This document shows positions 62,287 to 64,000 of a DNA stretch of 64,000 nt, one piece after another; the first letter of the stretch is position 1; each line of letters starts with the position of its first letter. The stretch is from Carallia brachiata. Its lineage: Eukaryota > Streptophyta > Magnoliopsida > Malpighiales > Rhizophoraceae. A model generated the notes under the pieces. The model was not told the DNA's origin. It made no database searches and saw only the letters and a program-made list of their open reading frames with translations. The stretch lies in the NCBI GenBank assembly GCA_021464245.1, contig JADCRB010000016.1:10877122-10941121 (forward strand), read 5' to 3'. The position numbers and the translations under genes were made by a program.

Positions 62287-64000
62287 CGCAACACTAGTCC
62301 AAGACAAGAATCAGCAACATCTCCTAACAAACATCGTATCCATATTCCAACAAAACTAATAACCCCAACAGAAATCAAATAAATAAGCCAAAACAGCCAA
62401 TAGACATTACTCAATTCCAAACGAATTGGCTACCAAAGAATTCGATCAAACCCCACGAATCCTATCAATGGCATTCACCAAATTGTCCACCTACATTGCC
62501 AAAAAAAGAAAAAAAAAATCCAAAAACCAGCTCAAGAAGAAGCAACCCCATTTGAAAAAGGATCAATCCCAGCTGACAAAAAGTCCAATCCCGCCAACCC
62601 CACCAAGAGAACGACCGCCAAAAACCCCTTAACAGACGTAATATCCAAGAAAAAAAAAAAAAAAAGAAGAAGAATGGTGCGAGTGAATTCGTACCGTAGA
62701 AGGGAAAAAAAAAGAAAAAAACCAGAGGACAGCACACCACACGCACATACACAAACAGACTCAACAACAACACCTATCGGCACTTTGTTATTCGTTGATA
62801 TGCTGTTGTGGTTGTTGTTTGATATAACAGTCTCTCTCTCTCTGTAACTTTTTTTTTTTTTTTTTATGTGTGTTTGTGGAAGTGCAGAACACTGTGAAGT
62901 TAGCGTGAGAATAGGGTCTAACTGTAGAACCGGAATCTGTTGCCCTCTCTCTCTCTCCCCCCGTCTTCTTCCTCTCTTTTTTCCCTTCTTTTTTTTCTTA
63001 AGCCTCTTTGCTTCCCATTTGTGTTGGATTAGAATGTGTTTTCTTTCTACGTAATTCAGAAAACAAGTAAAATTACAGTCTATTTATACGACGGCACTTA
63101 ATAGTTCATTTGATTTTTTTTTTTTAAAAGGAAGTGTTTAATTTTATTATTGTTAATTATTATTATTAATTATTAACTATTAATTATTATTATTGATTAT
63201 TAATTATTATTATTAATTATTGTTACTAATGAGTATAGTATTTAGTAAAATTAATATTAATTATTAATAATTAAATAATAAAATAATTATTTTAAATATT
63301 TTTTATATAAAAAATTTATTAAATGTGTGATTTAAGATCAATAAAAAATTATAAAAAAATTAAATAAAACATAATCATAGTAGAAAAGAAATGTTTTACT
63401 TTAAAGTATTGTGGAATTTAATTTTTTAAAAAAATATTTATTTTTTCCCACAAAATTGCCTAAAAATTGAAAATTTAAATTAATCAATTTATTTTTAAAT
63501 TTTTGTTTATCGTAGAGAATTGTAATAACTATGACGAAAAAATTTGAAAAAAAGGAAAAGGAATATACATCGATGAAATATGTAAGGAATATACATCTAT
63601 GAACTATATATGTATCAAAAAAAAAAAAGATATAGTAGACAAAAAATAATATTATTATACATAGTAGTAAGTTTAAAATATATATTTGTTTATTCTCCGT
63701 ATCAAAACTTTGTCGGCATGCAATGTACACTTTGTTAATAGTGCACAGTTTTTATAGTTGTTGTGAATCAATGCACAATTTGCTTGTAACAGAGATAATT
63801 TTGATAATAAATGCATGAACCAGTGGATATATTATTGATACAACGGCCTTGGTCAGATAAAGGTACAATTTTGTAATTGTATTGTTATCAGTTACTGATC
63901 GAAAGAAAAAAAAAGTACCATCATCTAACTTTTCCCAACAGCACGGCCTTTTAAAGAAATTATCAACAACATATCCTTCAAAAAATTAACCAAACATCAC
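62287..64000. other. Leader, promoter and upstream flank of the GT47 gene
   Basis: On the minus strand TATAAATA occurs at 63081-63088, so transcription should start near 63050. The leader is GA-rich (CT-rich on the plus strand, about 62940-63005). A possible leader intron runs from a donor (CTACG|GTACG) at 62694 to an acceptor (GACTAG|TGTTG) at 62294, just before the ATG. Beyond 63.1 kb the DNA is very AT-rich, with ATT repeats at 63145-63230 and no gene. Confidence 0.5.
63081..63088 (-). promoter_or_regulatory. TATA box for the GT47 gene
   Basis: TATAAATA on the minus strand, about 795 bases before the start codon. The distance is reasonable only if the leader is long or spliced, which the donor at 62694 and acceptor at 62294 would allow. 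Confidence 0.4.

Noticed and set aside
62287..62307. Upstream extension of the GT47 protein (SWTSVA before MAERHAS)
   Set aside because: The upstream frame begins with TTG, not ATG; the ATG at 62286 is the first and gives a normal type II membrane anchor.
62426..62632. Lysine-rich 68-codon frame on the plus strand
   Set aside because: Antisense to the GT47 leader and derived from purine-rich low-complexity DNA.
1..64000. CRISPR arrays, operons, phage or bacterial insertion sequences
   Set aside because: The window is plant nuclear DNA with spliced genes; no regular spaced repeats or bacterial signals were seen.

Overview
The window is plant nuclear DNA. It has intron-rich genes with canonical plant splice sites, an AT-rich background, organelle transit peptides, an R2R3-MYB factor, a CC-NBS-LRR resistance gene and many MITE, Mutator-like and retroelement relics. 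The protein families and low gene density fit a woody eudicot, perhaps a rosid; I cannot name the species.

Layout: (1) 1-4147, minus strand: a chloroplast-type GrpE co-chaperone, cut by the left edge. (2) 4.15-11.4 kb: AT-rich intergenic DNA with a Harbinger-like MITE and a dead LINE RNase H fragment. (3) 11386-17888, plus: a 13-exon ArfGAP, AGD14 type. (4) 17.9-23.5 kb: intergenic DNA with a long inverted-repeat (Mutator-like) element and the probable leader of the next gene. (5) 23513-29363, plus: a CC-NBS-LRR gene of the RPS2/At4g27190-like group, whose LRR tail is broken by frameshifts. (6) 29.4-34.3 kb: intergenic DNA with a 491-bp Mutator-like element that has 9-bp target duplications. 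(7) 34317-35736, plus: a three-exon MYB60 orthologue, a guard-cell regulator, with a recognisable promoter. (8) 35.7-46.7 kb: about 11 kb of intergenic DNA rich in MITEs and microsatellites. (9) 46736-58742, minus: the full 30-exon gene for the catalytic subunit of DNA polymerase delta, 1095 residues, with two introns that appear to use GC donors. (10) 60184-62286, minus: a two-exon GT47 exostosin-family glycosyltransferase. (11) 62.3-64 kb: its leader, promoter and AT-rich flank.

These are independent nuclear genes, not an operon. They cover chloroplast protein folding, vesicle trafficking, immunity, stomatal control, DNA replication and cell-wall glycan synthesis. As I recall, AGD14 and MYB60 also lie near each other in Arabidopsis (At1g08680 and At1g08810). 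The NLR and its flanking transposons therefore look like an insertion into an older gene neighbourhood.

I modelled exons by hand from splice signals, reading-frame continuity and family knowledge. For GrpE, AGD14, MYB60, POLD1 and GT47 every junction keeps frame. I found no unmistakable new biological system. The items most worth a second look are the long inverted repeat with nine TGACGT/ACGTCA motifs upstream of the NLR, the two GC-AG introns in POLD1, and the frameshifted NLR tail.
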